Shown here: piece by piece, positions 34,445 through 42,267 of the stretch
Layout: each line of letters starts with the position of its first letter
How positions within the stretch are numbered: the first letter of the stretch is position 1
Assembly: GCA_963776565.1 (NCBI GenBank)
Contig: CAVZNF010000012.1
Location: 1 to 53,752 of the forward strand
Length of the DNA stretch: 53,752 nucleotides
Reading direction: 5' to 3'
Source of the DNA: GMQP-bins7 sp963776565
GTDB lineage: Bacteria > Actinomycetota > Thermoleophilia > Gaiellales > Gaiellaceae
Translations under genes and position numbers: made by a program
Notes under the pieces: model-generated
What the model saw: the letters and a program-made list of their open reading frames with translations, nothing else
The model's database searches: none
What the model was told of the DNA's origin: nothing

Positions 34445-35476
34445 CTAGTCGGCGAGGAACGCCTCCAAGCGTCCCGCCTCGTCCTCGAGCTCGCGTCGAA
34501 CGGCGCGTGAGAGCGCGCCGAACGGCTCCAGGACGACGCGACCGTTCTCTGACCGCCATATGCCCGCGACGAGCCCGTCGACGAGGAACGTCTGCGCGAC
34601 GTCGCCGTTCGTGCGGATCACGGTCTTCCGGTACTCCTCCGGGAGCACGCGCGTCCGGTCAGCGAACGCGAGCAGGACGTTGTCCCACTTCGGCAGGAAG
34701 CGGACCGGCGCAGGCGTGTCGGGATCCGGCAACGGCGCGCGTGGGACGTCCAAGAGCTCGCGGCCCTGCTCGTCGCGGAAGCGACGCAGCGGCTCGAGCA
34801 CGTCGAGCGCTCGCTGCAGTTCGGGCACGTGCATCATGCTCCAGGCGACGATGTCGCGACGCGACGCAGGCCCGAAGGCGGCGAGATAGCGACGCAGGAT
34901 CTCGGCGCGCGCCTCGAGCGGGTCGTGTGCCTCTGGCTCCTCGATCGCCACGAACCTCCCCTCGGGTCGCCCGTGCCAGAGCGCCGTCTCGTGGTGATGC
35001 AGCACGTGTGCGCGCACGCGGGCAGCGCGCCAGGCGCGCCGCGCGTCGATCCCGGTGAGCCCGTGCTCCCGCTCGAGCTGGGCGAGCGCGTCCGCCGAGG
35101 CCACCGGGCCTGCTTCCGCGAGCGCGCGCACGGACGGCGCGAGGCTCTTCGCCTGCGCCGCCTCCCCACGGGAGATCATCTCGCTCATCGCCGCGCGGAG
35201 GAGCCCGTAGTCCCGCCGGGTGACGAGGTGCAGCGTCTGCCGCATCACCGTTGCCTTGACCACCGCCCCACGCGCGAGCTCGCGCTCGAGCGCCTCCCGC
35301 CGGAAGCTCGCCGTTCGCGTCCAGATGCCGACGTACGGCGCTGACGGCCACTGCGCCTGCATGCCGACAAGACGCTCGATCACCGCTGTCGGCGACAGCC
35401 GCTTCCGCTCGAGCAGGAGCTGACGCGCGAGCGTTGCGCGCCCCAGCTCGCGCTGTGTGAGAACGCGCGCGGTCAC
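34445..35476 (-). CDS. AlkZ-type DNA glycosylase (winged-helix HTH_42 family)
   Basis: Protein of 343 residues from GTG 35476. Family landmarks: LTQRELGRATLARQLLL, the catalytic-type QxQ motif in LVGMQAQWPSAPYVGIWTR (about residues 39-42), GAVVKATVMRQTLHLVTRRD, YLAAFGPASRRDIVAWSM, PLPDPDTPAPVRFLPKWDNV and LVDGLVAGIWR. Characterised members (AlkZ, YcaQ) excise interstrand crosslinks or bulky alkylated bases. Its role here in DNA-damage or toxin self-protection is inferred from family only. Convergent with the small gene ending at 34375. Confidence 0.8.
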   Translation of the reverse strand: MTARVLTQRELGRATLARQLLLERKRLSPTAVIERLVGMQAQWPSAPYVGIWTRTASFRREALERELARGAVVKATVMRQTLHLVTRRDYGLLRAAMSEMISRGEAAQAKSLAPSVRALAEAGPVASADALAQLEREHGLTGIDARRAWRAARVRAHVLHHHETALWHGRPEGRFVAIEEPEAHDPLEARAEILRRYLAAFGPASRRDIVAWSMMHVPELQRALDVLEPLRRFRDEQGRELLDVPRAPLPDPDTPAPVRFLPKWDNVLLAFADRTRVLPEEYRKTVIRTNGDVAQTFLVDGLVAGIWRSENGRVVLEPFGALSRAVRRELEDEAGRLEAFLAD

Positions 35477-35544
35477 GTGTCAACGCTACAGAGGCACCGA
35501 TCCGTCTGACTGGAGCGCGAGCGTGCGCGCTCCGCCGCGGGCTT

Positions 35545-36375
35545 CTAGGGCATCATCGGATCGGCCGGAGACATCGACCCTGTTCCCGGAATGGTGAAGG
35601 CGGGGATCACATCCGGAGCGACGAGCAGGAGGACGCCGAGCACGAACAGCACCCCGGCTGTTCCGTATGTCGCGACCCGGCGCGAGGGGATCAGCTTCTC
35701 GAACGCGATCAGACCCGCGACGACCGCCATCCAGACGATGCTCATCACTCCGAGCGCGAACAGCGACGCCATGAGCGCCCAGCAGCAGCCCACGCACCAG
35801 GCGCCGTGCCGGGCTCCCATCTGCAACGACCCCGAGAGCCCGTCACGCCACGAGCCGAGGAGGAAACCGAGCGGGGTGCGGCACTTTCCCAGGCACACGT
35901 CCTTCAGGGGCGTCAGCTCGTAGACGGCAGCCACGAGCAGCGTTACTCCTGCGACCCACCGACCCCCTCGATCCCAGGCAAGTACGTCGCCGGCAAGCCG
36001 TCCGCCAGCGACCGCGAGCGCGAAAGCCAGTACTCCCACGGCGCTCCACACAAGGAGATAGCCGGACGTGAAGACGAGCGGCGCCGTCAGTGATCGCGAC
36101 CTCGTGAGCTTCGAATAGAGAGCGACCGTCGGAGCGACGGACGGGAACATCATCGCGGCCATCATCACGACCCACACTCCGACGAACCACGCAAATGTCC
36201 CGAGGTCCGTCCAAGCCCCTCCGTCCATGCCCTGCATCTCCCTGGCGGTCCACCACCACCCAAGGGCGGCGAGAACGAGGAGCAGCGCGATGAGCCCGAC
36301 CCGCACACGCGCAGCCGCGAATGCCGGCGCGAGGCCCGAACCCCGCGACGCCTCGGCATGGACCGAGGCGGTCAA
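35545..36375 (-). CDS. DUF2182 membrane protein
   Basis: About 276 residues with six to seven helices. No ATG or GTG is near; TTG 36375 (LTASVHAEASRGSG), 4 bases after the DUF1326 stop, fits best. Family landmarks: FVGVWVVMMAAMMFPSVAPT (the WVVMMAAMM motif), ELTPLKDVCLGKCRTPLGFL, QMGARHGAWCVGCCWALMAS and FEKLIPSRRVATYGTAG. The conserved His, Cys and Met residues in the membrane suggest copper or another metal ligand. The pairing with DUF1326 is common, and metal handling is my inference. Intact. Confidence 0.8.
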   Translation of the reverse strand: MTASVHAEASRGSGLAPAFAAARVRVGLIALLLVLAALGWWWTAREMQGMDGGAWTDLGTFAWFVGVWVVMMAAMMFPSVAPTVALYSKLTRSRSLTAPLVFTSGYLLVWSAVGVLAFALAVAGGRLAGDVLAWDRGGRWVAGVTLLVAAVYELTPLKDVCLGKCRTPLGFLLGSWRDGLSGSLQMGARHGAWCVGCCWALMASLFALGVMSIVWMAVVAGLIAFEKLIPSRRVATYGTAGVLFVLGVLLLVAPDVIPAFTIPGTGSMSPADPMMP

Positions 36376-36379
36376 CCGC

Positions 36380-36982
36380 TCAGGCCGCCCAGGAGAACGC
36401 CGAACTCGAGAGCCCGGTCTTCCCTTCGAACTCGATGCCAAAGGCGCTGATCTGTGAGCGTGTTGCCTCGGCAGCCGTGAGCTCGGAGGCAACCGGGTGG
36501 AAGATCCCGGTGAGGCGGACCGGCTCGCCGGTCTCGATCCCGAACGGGACGATGTCCTCGATCTCGAAGTCGATCGCGTCTCCGACGCGGACGCTGTGGC
36601 GCAAGCCGTCGTCCACGACCTCGATGTGCGCCCGCTCGACGCCGAGCATCTCGCCGACGAGCGGCGCCAGTCCGGCCATCGGCCCGCCCATCTGGCCACC
36701 GAAGACGCCGGTGAGCTTCTGCATCTGTTCATCGGTGGCGTGCTCGTCGACGAACATGCCGAGGCGCCAGTTGCCCTCCGTCATGACCTTGGGCGTGTCC
36801 GCGATGGCGACAACCTTGAGGCCACTGACGTCCGTGCCCTCGATCTCCCCCTCCTGAATGTTGAAGGCGAGCGTGACGCGGCAGTAGTCGTACGTCGCAC
36901 CGTGGTCGAACGACATGTTGCATGGACACATCAGCTCACACGAGCACGTCTCCACATAGCTGCCCTTCAGACTCCACGACAT
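36380..36982 (-). CDS. DUF1326 protein
   Basis: Protein of 200 residues from ATG 36982, preceded by GGAGGT. N-terminus MSWSLKGSYVETCSCELMCP contains the CxCxxxCxC-like cluster (SCELMCPCN) typical of DUF1326. Further motifs: VTLAFNIQEGEIEGTDVSGL, KVMTEGNWRLGMFVDEHATD, GQMGGPMAGLAPLVGEMLGV and VGDAIDFEIEDIVPFG. The Cys cluster suggests metal or redox chemistry; function is unproven. Operon with the DUF2182 gene downstream. Confidence 0.85.
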   Translation of the reverse strand: MSWSLKGSYVETCSCELMCPCNMSFDHGATYDYCRVTLAFNIQEGEIEGTDVSGLKVVAIADTPKVMTEGNWRLGMFVDEHATDEQMQKLTGVFGGQMGGPMAGLAPLVGEMLGVERAHIEVVDDGLRHSVRVGDAIDFEIEDIVPFGIETGEPVRLTGIFHPVASELTAAEATRSQISAFGIEFEGKTGLSSSAFSWAA

Positions 36983-37079
36983 GCCGACCTCCGTTCCTCG
37001 GGGGCGCGAACGACCGATTCTCAGCTCATTCGCCACGTCTGTCAAACCGCGGTGAGGCGATCGAGGTCGCCCAGGGAGA

Positions 37080-37484
37080 TCAGGCTGCCCGCAGCAGCTC
37101 TTCGACCGTCGCCGTCCGGACGACCCCTTCCACCCGGCGCGCAAGCTCTGCGTCCAGGGTCACGAATGCGTCCGCCTGCAGTTGAGTGAGTGCAACGTAC
37201 TCGGCCTCGTAGGTCTCGGCCCATCCCAGCTGCTCGGCAAGGTCCCAGGCTCGACGCCGGAGGACGGCGTCGCCGAGAAGGCGGATCCTCATCGCCGAGA
37301 TGCGTGCGAGACGGTCGAGAGCGACATCCGGCGCGATCTCGCCGCGATGGACGGCCTCGTGTAAGGCCGACAGCGCCTGGGAGCGCAAGAGCGTCGGCGC
37401 GAGCAGCTCATGCTCGGCCGGAACCTCGATGCCCTCACTCGCCAGATGGAGGACGACGCCGCAGTCGACCACGAATCTGTTCAT
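37080..37484 (-). CDS. PIN-domain protein (VapC-like), orphan
   Basis: Protein of 134 residues: MNRFVVDCGVVLHLASEGIE (Asp 7 of the metal site), LLAPTLLRSQALSALHEAVH (Glu or Ser variant at the second site), DLAEQLGWAETYEAEYVALT (conserved Asp replaced by Glu in AETYEAEY), and QADAFVTLDAELARRV (third Asp). VapC toxins are Mg2+-dependent RNases. No antitoxin gene is adjacent: the upstream 135 bases lead into a divergent membrane gene and the downstream side is DUF1326. It may be a solitary PIN protein or have lost its partner. Confidence 0.75.
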   Translation of the reverse strand: MNRFVVDCGVVLHLASEGIEVPAEHELLAPTLLRSQALSALHEAVHRGEIAPDVALDRLARISAMRIRLLGDAVLRRRAWDLAEQLGWAETYEAEYVALTQLQADAFVTLDAELARRVEGVVRTATVEELLRAA

Positions 37485-37619
37485 GCGTCCGACTCCCACT
37501 TTGGATGCGGTGCCGCCCAGTGCCACAAACCCGGACGCAACTCGCGCACGGCCCGATGCTACTCAACGCATCGCGCCCGGAAATGCGCCGTCCGCCGATT
37601 GACCTAGCTTGCGTGCGCA

Positions 37620-38412
37620 GTGTTCTTCCGGTTGAGCAGTTGGGAGCTCGGGCTCGTCATCATCCTCGTGATAGGCGGAGCCAGTGCTCTCGGCGTGCTC
37701 GCCGGGCGCTCCATGGGCGCGCATTCGGAGAGGTATCGAGAGCCGATCGGTGTCCTGCAGGGGGCACTCCTCGGGCGTGGTCGGCCTGATCCTCGCCTTC
37801 GGCCTCTCTCTCGCGGTCGGCCGATACCAGGACCGGCGTGCGGATGTCGTGACCGATGCAAACACGATCGGCACGACGTACCTGCGGGCTCAAACGATCG
37901 CAGAGCCGCAGCGCAGCCGCTCGCTCGCACGCCTGCGCAGCTACAACGATCTGGCGATCCGCGTCACGTACGAGATTCCCGGCAGCGCGGCCATCCGTGC
38001 CACAACGGCGCAGCAGGGGCGGCTCCAACGCGCCCTTTGGCGATTGGCTGGCGAAAGCCTCAACGCACACCCGCGCGACACGGCGCCGCGCCTCTACGTC
38101 GACAGCCTGAACGACATGATCGATCAGCAGACCGTCCGGCTCTCCGGGCTGAACAACCGCGTGCCCGATGCAGTGCTTTGGCTCGAGCTGCTCGGCGCCG
38201 CGCTCGCGCTGGGCCTCCTCGCTCTCTACCTCTCGGTGCTCGGAAAGGGGCTGATTCCGATCGCCGTCGCGGCGGTCATCGTCAGCTTTCTCGTCCTCGT
38301 CACGTTCGATCTCGACCGTCCGACGCGAGGCCTCATTCAGATCCCGGCCACGCCGCTGTTGGCCGAGAAGGCGACGATGAGCCTGCCGCCAGCAGCTCCC
38401 GCGCCCGGCTAA
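37620..38412 (+). CDS. DUF4239 (bestrophin-like) membrane protein (one frameshift)
   Basis: About 263 residues. GTG 37620 starts MFFRLSSWELGLVIILVIGG, a first helix. The frame runs to VLQGALLG, then a one-base shift near 37775 continues as VVGLILAFGLSLAVGRYQDR, the DUF4239 signature, followed by DANTIGTTYLRAQTIAEPQR. Two further helices lie near the end (LELLGAALALGLLALYL, VAAVIVSFLVLVTFDLDRPT). Bestrophin-like proteins are anion channels in other systems; function here is unproven. Divergent from the PIN gene, convergent with the SRPBCC gene (8-base gap). Confidence 0.75.
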
Positions 38413-38420
38413 CAGCCGCC

Positions 38421-38848
38421 TCACGCAGCGATCTTCTCCAGCAACGCGTCGACGCGCTCGAAGCCCTCCTTCGCGCCCTCCTCGACGCCGTACTGCATGG
38501 TGGTGTCTCGCTGCTCGGCCGTCTCGAAGCGCATCGTCTGGGTCAGCTTCGTCTGCTCACCGAGATCCTCGAACTCGAGCGTCTGCAGGTGATTCTGGAA
38601 CGTCTGCACGAGACGCGCGGGTGGCACGACCTCGCGAAACTCGCCCTCGACCACGCCGTAGGCGGTTCGGAACCGGTAGGTGCCGCCGGGACGGACGTCC
38701 ATCTCCTCGACGACGGTGCCGTCGCCCCACCATTCGGGGATCAGCTCCGATCCGTCCAGACGGAGAAGACGTGCGTGCGCGGTGCGTCGAAGACCCGCTC
38801 GACCCGGATCTCGAGCTCGTTCGGGGTGGTGACGGTGGTCTCGTTCAT
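38421..38848 (-). CDS. SRPBCC-domain protein (AHSA1-like), copy 2 (one frameshift)
   Basis: About 142 residues from ATG 38848, preceded by AAAGGAG. N-terminal part LEIRVERVFDAPRTHVFSVW, then a one-base loss near 38755 and continuation through ELIPEWWGDGTVVEEMDV and RPGGTYRFRTAYGVVEGEFR, FQNHLQTLEFEDLGEQTKLT, ending DALLEKIAA. The 54 bases upstream of and including its start are a near copy of the 3' end of the adjacent arsR gene (see repeat entries). Third gene of the ArsR-DUF1801-SRPBCC operon. Confidence 0.8.
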
Positions 38849-38899
38849 CGTGCTCCTTTCGTCGGTTCGATGACCTGTGCGAAGCGGTCGCGCCGCTGC
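38846..38899 (-). repeat. Duplicated arsR 3' tail, remnant copy
   Basis: On the minus strand this 54-base segment reads as a copy of the last 17 codons of the arsR gene (39366-39677), including its stop and ATGA overlap with the next start: QRRDRFAQVIEPTKGAR against QRLDRFAQVVERTKGAR. Nucleotide identity is 48 of 54 with the segment at 39367-39420. It carries the ribosome binding site for the SRPBCC gene. Confidence 0.85.
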
Positions 38900-38904
38900 C
38901 GCCC

Positions 38905-39369
38905 TCAGCTCACCGCTTTCTTCACGAGCGCGGCGATCTTCTTCTCGTCCGCGGCGGTCAACTCTTTCAGTGCGAAGGAGGTCGGCCACATGGCGCCTTC
39001 GTCGAGGTTCGCTGCTTCCTCGAAGCCGAACGTCGCGTACCTCGATTTGAACTTCCCCGCACTCTTGAAGAAGCAGACGACCTTGCCGTCCTTGGCGTAC
39101 GCGGGCATCCCGTACCAGGTCTTCGGCCAGAGCGCCGGCGCGCTTGCTTGGACGATCGCGTGGAGCCGCTTGGCCATGGCGCGATCCGGTTCCTTCATCG
39201 CGGCGATCGCCGCGAGCACGTCGCGTTCCCCCTCCGATCTGTTCTTGTTCGCGCGCGCTTCCGCCTTCAGCTCTTGGGCGCGAGCCTTCATCGCGGCTCG
39301 CTCGTCGTCCGTGAATCCCTTGGACTTCTTGTCTTTCTTGGTGGTGCTCTTGTTCGTAGGGGTACTCAT
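38905..39369 (-). CDS. DUF1801 / YdhG-type protein
   Basis: Protein of 154 residues from ATG 39369, which overlaps the arsR stop (ATGA). The N-terminal 60 residues are Lys/Ala-rich and helical (KSTTKKDKKSKGFTDDERAA, ARAQELKAEARANKNRSEGE). The DUF1801 core follows: VLAAIAAMKEPDRAMAKRLH, PALWPKTWYGMPAYAKDGKV, VCFFKSAGKFKSRYATFGF and LKELTAADEKKIAALVKKAV. The family includes iron-chaperone-like and unknown proteins. Second gene of the operon. It appears to have been placed between arsR and its old SRPBCC partner. Confidence 0.85.
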   Translation of the reverse strand: MSTPTNKSTTKKDKKSKGFTDDERAAMKARAQELKAEARANKNRSEGERDVLAAIAAMKEPDRAMAKRLHAIVQASAPALWPKTWYGMPAYAKDGKVVCFFKSAGKFKSRYATFGFEEAANLDEGAMWPTSFALKELTAADEKKIAALVKKAVS

Positions 39370-39677
39370 CGTGCTCCTTTCGTTCGTTCGACGACCTGCG
39401 CGAAGCGGTCGAGTCGCTGCAGCCACGTGCTGATGCCCTCGAATGCGTACGGCACGAGCACGCATCTGCGGATACGGCCGACCTTCTCCGTCGTGACGAG
39501 CTCCGCCTCCTCGAGCAGCCGGATGTGCTTCTTCATCCCGGTCAGCGACATGCCAAAGGGCTCGGCGAGCTCGCTGATGGTCGCGCTGCCGGCGCCGAGC
39601 CGTTCGAGCACGGCGCGCCGGGTCGGGTCGGCGAGGGCCGCGAACGCGCCGTCCACATTCGGCTGATACTGAACCAT
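39366..39677 (-). CDS. ArsR-family transcriptional regulator, copy 2
   Basis: Winged-helix repressor of 103 residues: FAALADPTRRAVLERLGAGS, ISELAEPFGMSLTGMKKHIR and LLEEAELVTTEKVGRIRRCV. The C-terminal helix LQRLDRFAQVVERTKGAR is duplicated at 38846-38899. The start ATG (39675-39677) lies inside a palindrome at 39666-39689 with no ribosome binding site, so the mRNA is probably leaderless and autoregulated. Only about half identical to the ArsR at 33337. First gene of a three-gene operon with DUF1801 and SRPBCC. Confidence 0.85.
   Translation of the reverse strand: MVQYQPNVDGAFAALADPTRRAVLERLGAGSATISELAEPFGMSLTGMKKHIRLLEEAELVTTEKVGRIRRCVLVPYAFEGISTWLQRLDRFAQVVERTKGAR
39367..39420 (-). repeat. 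arsR 3' tail, intact copy of the 54-base duplication
   Basis: Parent segment of the 54-base direct repeat whose second copy is at 38846-38899 (48 of 54 bases identical, same orientation, 521 bases apart). Here it encodes the C-terminal helix of ArsR and the start codon of the DUF1801 gene. Confidence 0.85.
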
Positions 39678-39689
39678 TCAGTTCAGTAT
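39666..39689. promoter_or_regulatory. Palindromic operator over the arsR start codon
   Basis: ATACTGAA (39666-39673) and TTCAGTAT (39682-39689) form a perfect 8-bp inverted repeat. A second nested pair is CTGAA (39669-39673) with TTCAG (39677-39681). The start codon of the minus-strand arsR gene (39675-39677) is inside, so a bound repressor would cover the transcription and translation start. Confidence 0.65.
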
Positions 39690-39787
39690 TGCAGAGATGT
39701 CCGCAAAGAGCAAGAACCGCCGTGCTCTCGCCGCTGTGCGTCGACGAGCGAGCGCACGCCGTCCGCCGCGACGGTCCCGGAGGCGAA

Positions 39788-40346
39788 CTAGGCCCAGGGA
39801 AGCTGGTCCCAGTACGACGGACGCTCCCGACGTGATGGCGCGAACCGGCCCACGGATGCCTGCTTCGAAATCGGTCGTCTCTTCTTCCGCGCTCGCGCCG
39901 TAGCGCGCCGCGAGCTCCGACACCGGGTAGTGCAGCTGCTCGTCCGGCGTTCGCGTACCGGCCATCAGGATCACGCACGGCTCGTCGCCGGCGCCCACGA
40001 AGATGTGTTCGGTCCCGGGCGGGCAATGGAAGAAGTCCCAGGGCCGGAGGAGCCGCTCCTCTTCCTCGACGAGCAGCCTGCACTCCCCTGAAAGCACGAG
40101 GAACGCCTCCTGCTGATTCTCGGAGTGGTAGAGGCCGTTCGGCTGGCCCGGCTCCAGAACGCGGAGCTTGATGGCGAACTGCGGAAACCACGCCTTCTCG
40201 CTTTCGAAGCGGCAGTCCGAACCGGGCGGCTTCTTCTCCGCGTTCTCCGCCGTCAACCACTGTGCGTCCCGCACGTTGACGACGAACCAGCCCTCGTCGG
40301 CGGGTGCAAGGCCTGAGCCGAAGTCGTTGAGTGGCGCCTCGGGCAC
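39788..40346 (-). CDS. Cupin-domain protein (frameshift near the end)
   Basis: About 186 residues from GTG 40346 (MPEAPLNDFGSGLAPADEGW). The cupin barrel has LRVLEPGQPNGLYHSENQQE (motif 1 with His and Glu), FLVLSGECRLLVEEEERLLR and WDFFHCPPGTEHIFVGAGDE (motif 2 His). Metal-binding single-domain cupin; substrate unknown. A one-base shift near 39850 moves the end into the frame RRERPSYWDQLPWA with TAG at 39788-39790. The YWDQLPW end is typical for this cupin subgroup, so the repaired reading is preferred over the longer open frame. Confidence 0.75.
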
Positions 40347-40413
40347 GCCGCGAGCCTATCCGCTGCTTGGCCGCTCTTGTCGAAGATACGAACATCCAAG
40401 TAGGGTCCTCGCA

Positions 40414-40788
40414 ATGTTCGGCTTCGCAGCACGTACGAGGGCCGTCACTCGGCGAATTCAATCTCTCGCTCAGCTCAACATCGAACTGGCGAAGGCTGAG
40501 GGGAAGCAGAAGGCGACGGCGCTCGGGATGGCAGGTGCCCTTGGTGCGGTGGCCGCAGTCCTGGTCATCTACGGGATCGGGTTCGCCCTCGCAACAGCCG
40601 CAGCCGGGCTCGATGAGGCTCTTCCCCTGTGGCTGTCGCTTCTGATCGTCACCGGGGTCATCCTGCTGCTCGCCGCGATCGCGGGACTCCTCGCCCGAAG
40701 ATCAGCACGCAAGGCGTCGCCACCGAAGCCGTCTCAAGCGATCGAGGAGGCGCAGCAGACGGTCGAGGCGTTGCGAAGCCATGTCTGA
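40414..40788 (+). CDS. Phage-holin-family (DUF1469-type) membrane protein
   Basis: Protein of 124 residues from ATG 40414. An N-terminal amphipathic helix (RRIQSLAQLNIELAKAEGKQ) is followed by two helices, GMAGALGAVAAVLVIYGIGF and LWLSLLIVTGVILLLAAIAG, and a charged tail. This is the layout of Actinobacteria holin-superfamily III proteins, which here are chromosomal membrane proteins and not phage lysis genes. It overlaps the DUF3618 gene by 8 bases, its usual partner. Confidence 0.8.
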   Translation: MFGFAARTRAVTRRIQSLAQLNIELAKAEGKQKATALGMAGALGAVAAVLVIYGIGFALATAAAGLDEALPLWLSLLIVTGVILLLAAIAGLLARRSARKASPPKPSQAIEEAQQTVEALRSHV

Positions 40789-40981
40789 GCGGACGCCGGA
40801 AGAGATCCGCGCGGAGATCACGGCGGAGCGCCAGGCTCTCGACGAGGATCTGTCCAATCTGCAGTCCGAGATCCGCTCGCTGGCTGTATTCGTCACGGCC
40901 GGCCTCGTCGTGGTTGGGCTGGTTTCCTGGCGCAGGGGCAGACGAAAGGGCGCGGAGACCGTCTGGAAGCTCGTGAAGTAG
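40781..40981 (+). CDS. DUF3618 protein
   Basis: Protein of 66 residues: MSERTPEEIRAEITAERQAL and DEDLSNLQSEIRSLAVFV, then a helix (VTAGLVVVGLVSW) and a basic tail (RRGRRKGAETVWKLVK). The N-terminal RTPEEIRAEI signature is diagnostic of DUF3618. Overlap with the holin-like gene shows translational coupling. Function unknown. Confidence 0.85.
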   Translation: MSERTPEEIRAEITAERQALDEDLSNLQSEIRSLAVFVTAGLVVVGLVSWRRGRRKGAETVWKLVK

Positions 40982-41039
40982 GTCGCTTGCCTGCGCCAGG
41001 CGCATAACAAGGTCATATATCGACGAAGGGGTGTGTGGA

Positions 41040-41570
41040 ATGCCCATCACAGGTTCCGATCGGGAATTCGCGGTCGTCGGACGCGGAACCGTCTTCGACG
41101 GCATCGCGTACTGGGTGACTCTCGCCGGCATCTACCTGATGGTCGGCGGGCTCATGTTCTATTCCGGCAAGGGCAAGCTCTTCGACAGCAACGGCAACGC
41201 TCCGCAAGGGATCAAGGATCAGTTCAAGGGCACATTCCTCGACACGTTCCCTGGTGTCGATACCGCGTGGTTCATCCTCGGCATCCTCGAGTTCGGCGTG
41301 TTCGTGCTGTTGCTTGCGAGCCTGATCCGACTCGAGTTCCTTCCCCACCGCGACAAGTCGATCCTGCAGGTGGGGCTTGCTCTGGCGCTGCTTACATTTG
41401 CGTGTCTGGCGTTCGGTCAGACCGCGACGAACCAGTTCTCCGGGACAGCGGAGCTCTATACGTACTTCGGCTCCACAGCGGTCATATTGATCCTGGTCAG
41501 CCTCATGCCCCCGAACCGTCCGGACAGGTGGCTTGGAGGTACCAGCCGAGGGAGCAGCTCGGACGCATAG
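41040..41570 (+). CDS. Four-helix membrane protein
   Basis: Protein of 176 residues; ATG 41040 lies 9 bases after GAAGGGG, while GTGs at 41031 and nearby are in frame or overlapping but less likely. Helices: FDGIAYWVTLAGIYLMVGGL, TAWFILGILEFGVFVLLLAS, ILQVGLALALLTFACLAFGQ and AVILILVSLMPP. A loop contains YSGKGKLFDSNGNAPQGIKD. Resembles small DoxX-like membrane proteins but I cannot assign a family. No frameshift. Confidence 0.7.
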   Translation: MPITGSDREFAVVGRGTVFDGIAYWVTLAGIYLMVGGLMFYSGKGKLFDSNGNAPQGIKDQFKGTFLDTFPGVDTAWFILGILEFGVFVLLLASLIRLEFLPHRDKSILQVGLALALLTFACLAFGQTATNQFSGTAELYTYFGSTAVILILVSLMPPNRPDRWLGGTSRGSSSDA

Positions 41571-41589
41571 GAAATCAGCGGCGGCCGGG

Positions 41590-42060
41590 TCACTGGCTGG
41601 GTGGCAGCTCAAAGCGGGCGATGATGCCGGTGTCGCCGCCTTCGGGCACCGGACGTTCAGGATGACGGGTCGCCACCCAGGCGACACCGCGCTCGGGATA
41701 CGCGACAACGTCGGGAAATCGCTTCGAGGAGATTGCGAGCAGCCGAGCCAGCTTGTCGGTTGGGTTGGAGAACTCGTGCAGCCCGTCTGGGCCTTCAGGG
41801 AAGTACACGACATCTCCGGGGACAAGCTGCTCTTCGCCCTCTGGAGTGCGGACCGTGGGTGTGCCGTCGAGGACGAAGAACATCTCCTCCACGCCGTAGT
41901 GCATGTGCAACGGGCCTCCCGGCGAGCCTGGCAGAAGCTCGCGTAGCGAGGCTCCGAGGATGTCCGCGCCAAACGGGTGCCCGAACCAACGCACGCGGAT
42001 TCGATCGTCGTCGTTCACCTCATCCCAGGGTTCCTCGGCCAGGAAGTTCAAGCGGCGCAT
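41590..42060 (-). CDS. Cupin-domain protein 2
   Basis: Protein of 156 residues from ATG 42060. Cupin core: LLPGSPGGPLHMHYGVEEMF (motif 1, His-x-His then Glu), FVLDGTPTVRTPEGEEQLVP and GDVVYFPEGPDGLHEFSNPT (motif 2 His). Metal-binding small cupin; substrate unknown. The 28-bp interspersed repeat lies 44 bases upstream of the start, at 42105-42132. Reading frame intact. Confidence 0.85.
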   Translation of the reverse strand: MRRLNFLAEEPWDEVNDDDRIRVRWFGHPFGADILGASLRELLPGSPGGPLHMHYGVEEMFFVLDGTPTVRTPEGEEQLVPGDVVYFPEGPDGLHEFSNPTDKLARLLAISSKRFPDVVAYPERGVAWVATRHPERPVPEGGDTGIIARFELPPSQ

Positions 42061-42104
42061 GGCTCCTCCATCTTGGTCGTCGGTGCGAGGAGATGATTCT
42101 CGCT

Positions 42105-42132
42105 TGCCCGCGTGCGCGGGAATATCCCATGA
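42105..42132. repeat. 28-bp interspersed repeat, copy A
   Basis: GCCCGCGTGCGCGGGAATAT followed by CCCATGAG. It matches the consensus of copies B-E except for a few substitutions (GCGTGCG for GAGTGTG, ATAT for ATGT). It stands 44 bases upstream of the cupin start at 42060. Confidence 0.7.
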
Positions 42133-42267
42133 GACGGCACGCGGTCGGCTGAGCGACTTAGCCCCGTCACCAAAACGGCAGAGGCAAGCGTTAGGCGAGT
42201 GGGTCCAGCGTTGCTATGAGGCGCCCGGTGAACTGGCGATTCCACGGCAGACCCTTCGCGGCGCGTG

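Noticed and set aside
38905..40461. Apparent 518-residue minus-strand open frame joining DUF1801 with upstream sequence
   Set aside because: It passes through arsR and cupin in a wrong frame; the real DUF1801 start is ATG 39369.
40414..40788. Prophage, from the holin-like gene
   Set aside because: No other phage genes; this holin-superfamily type with DUF3618 is a normal chromosomal pair in actinobacteria.
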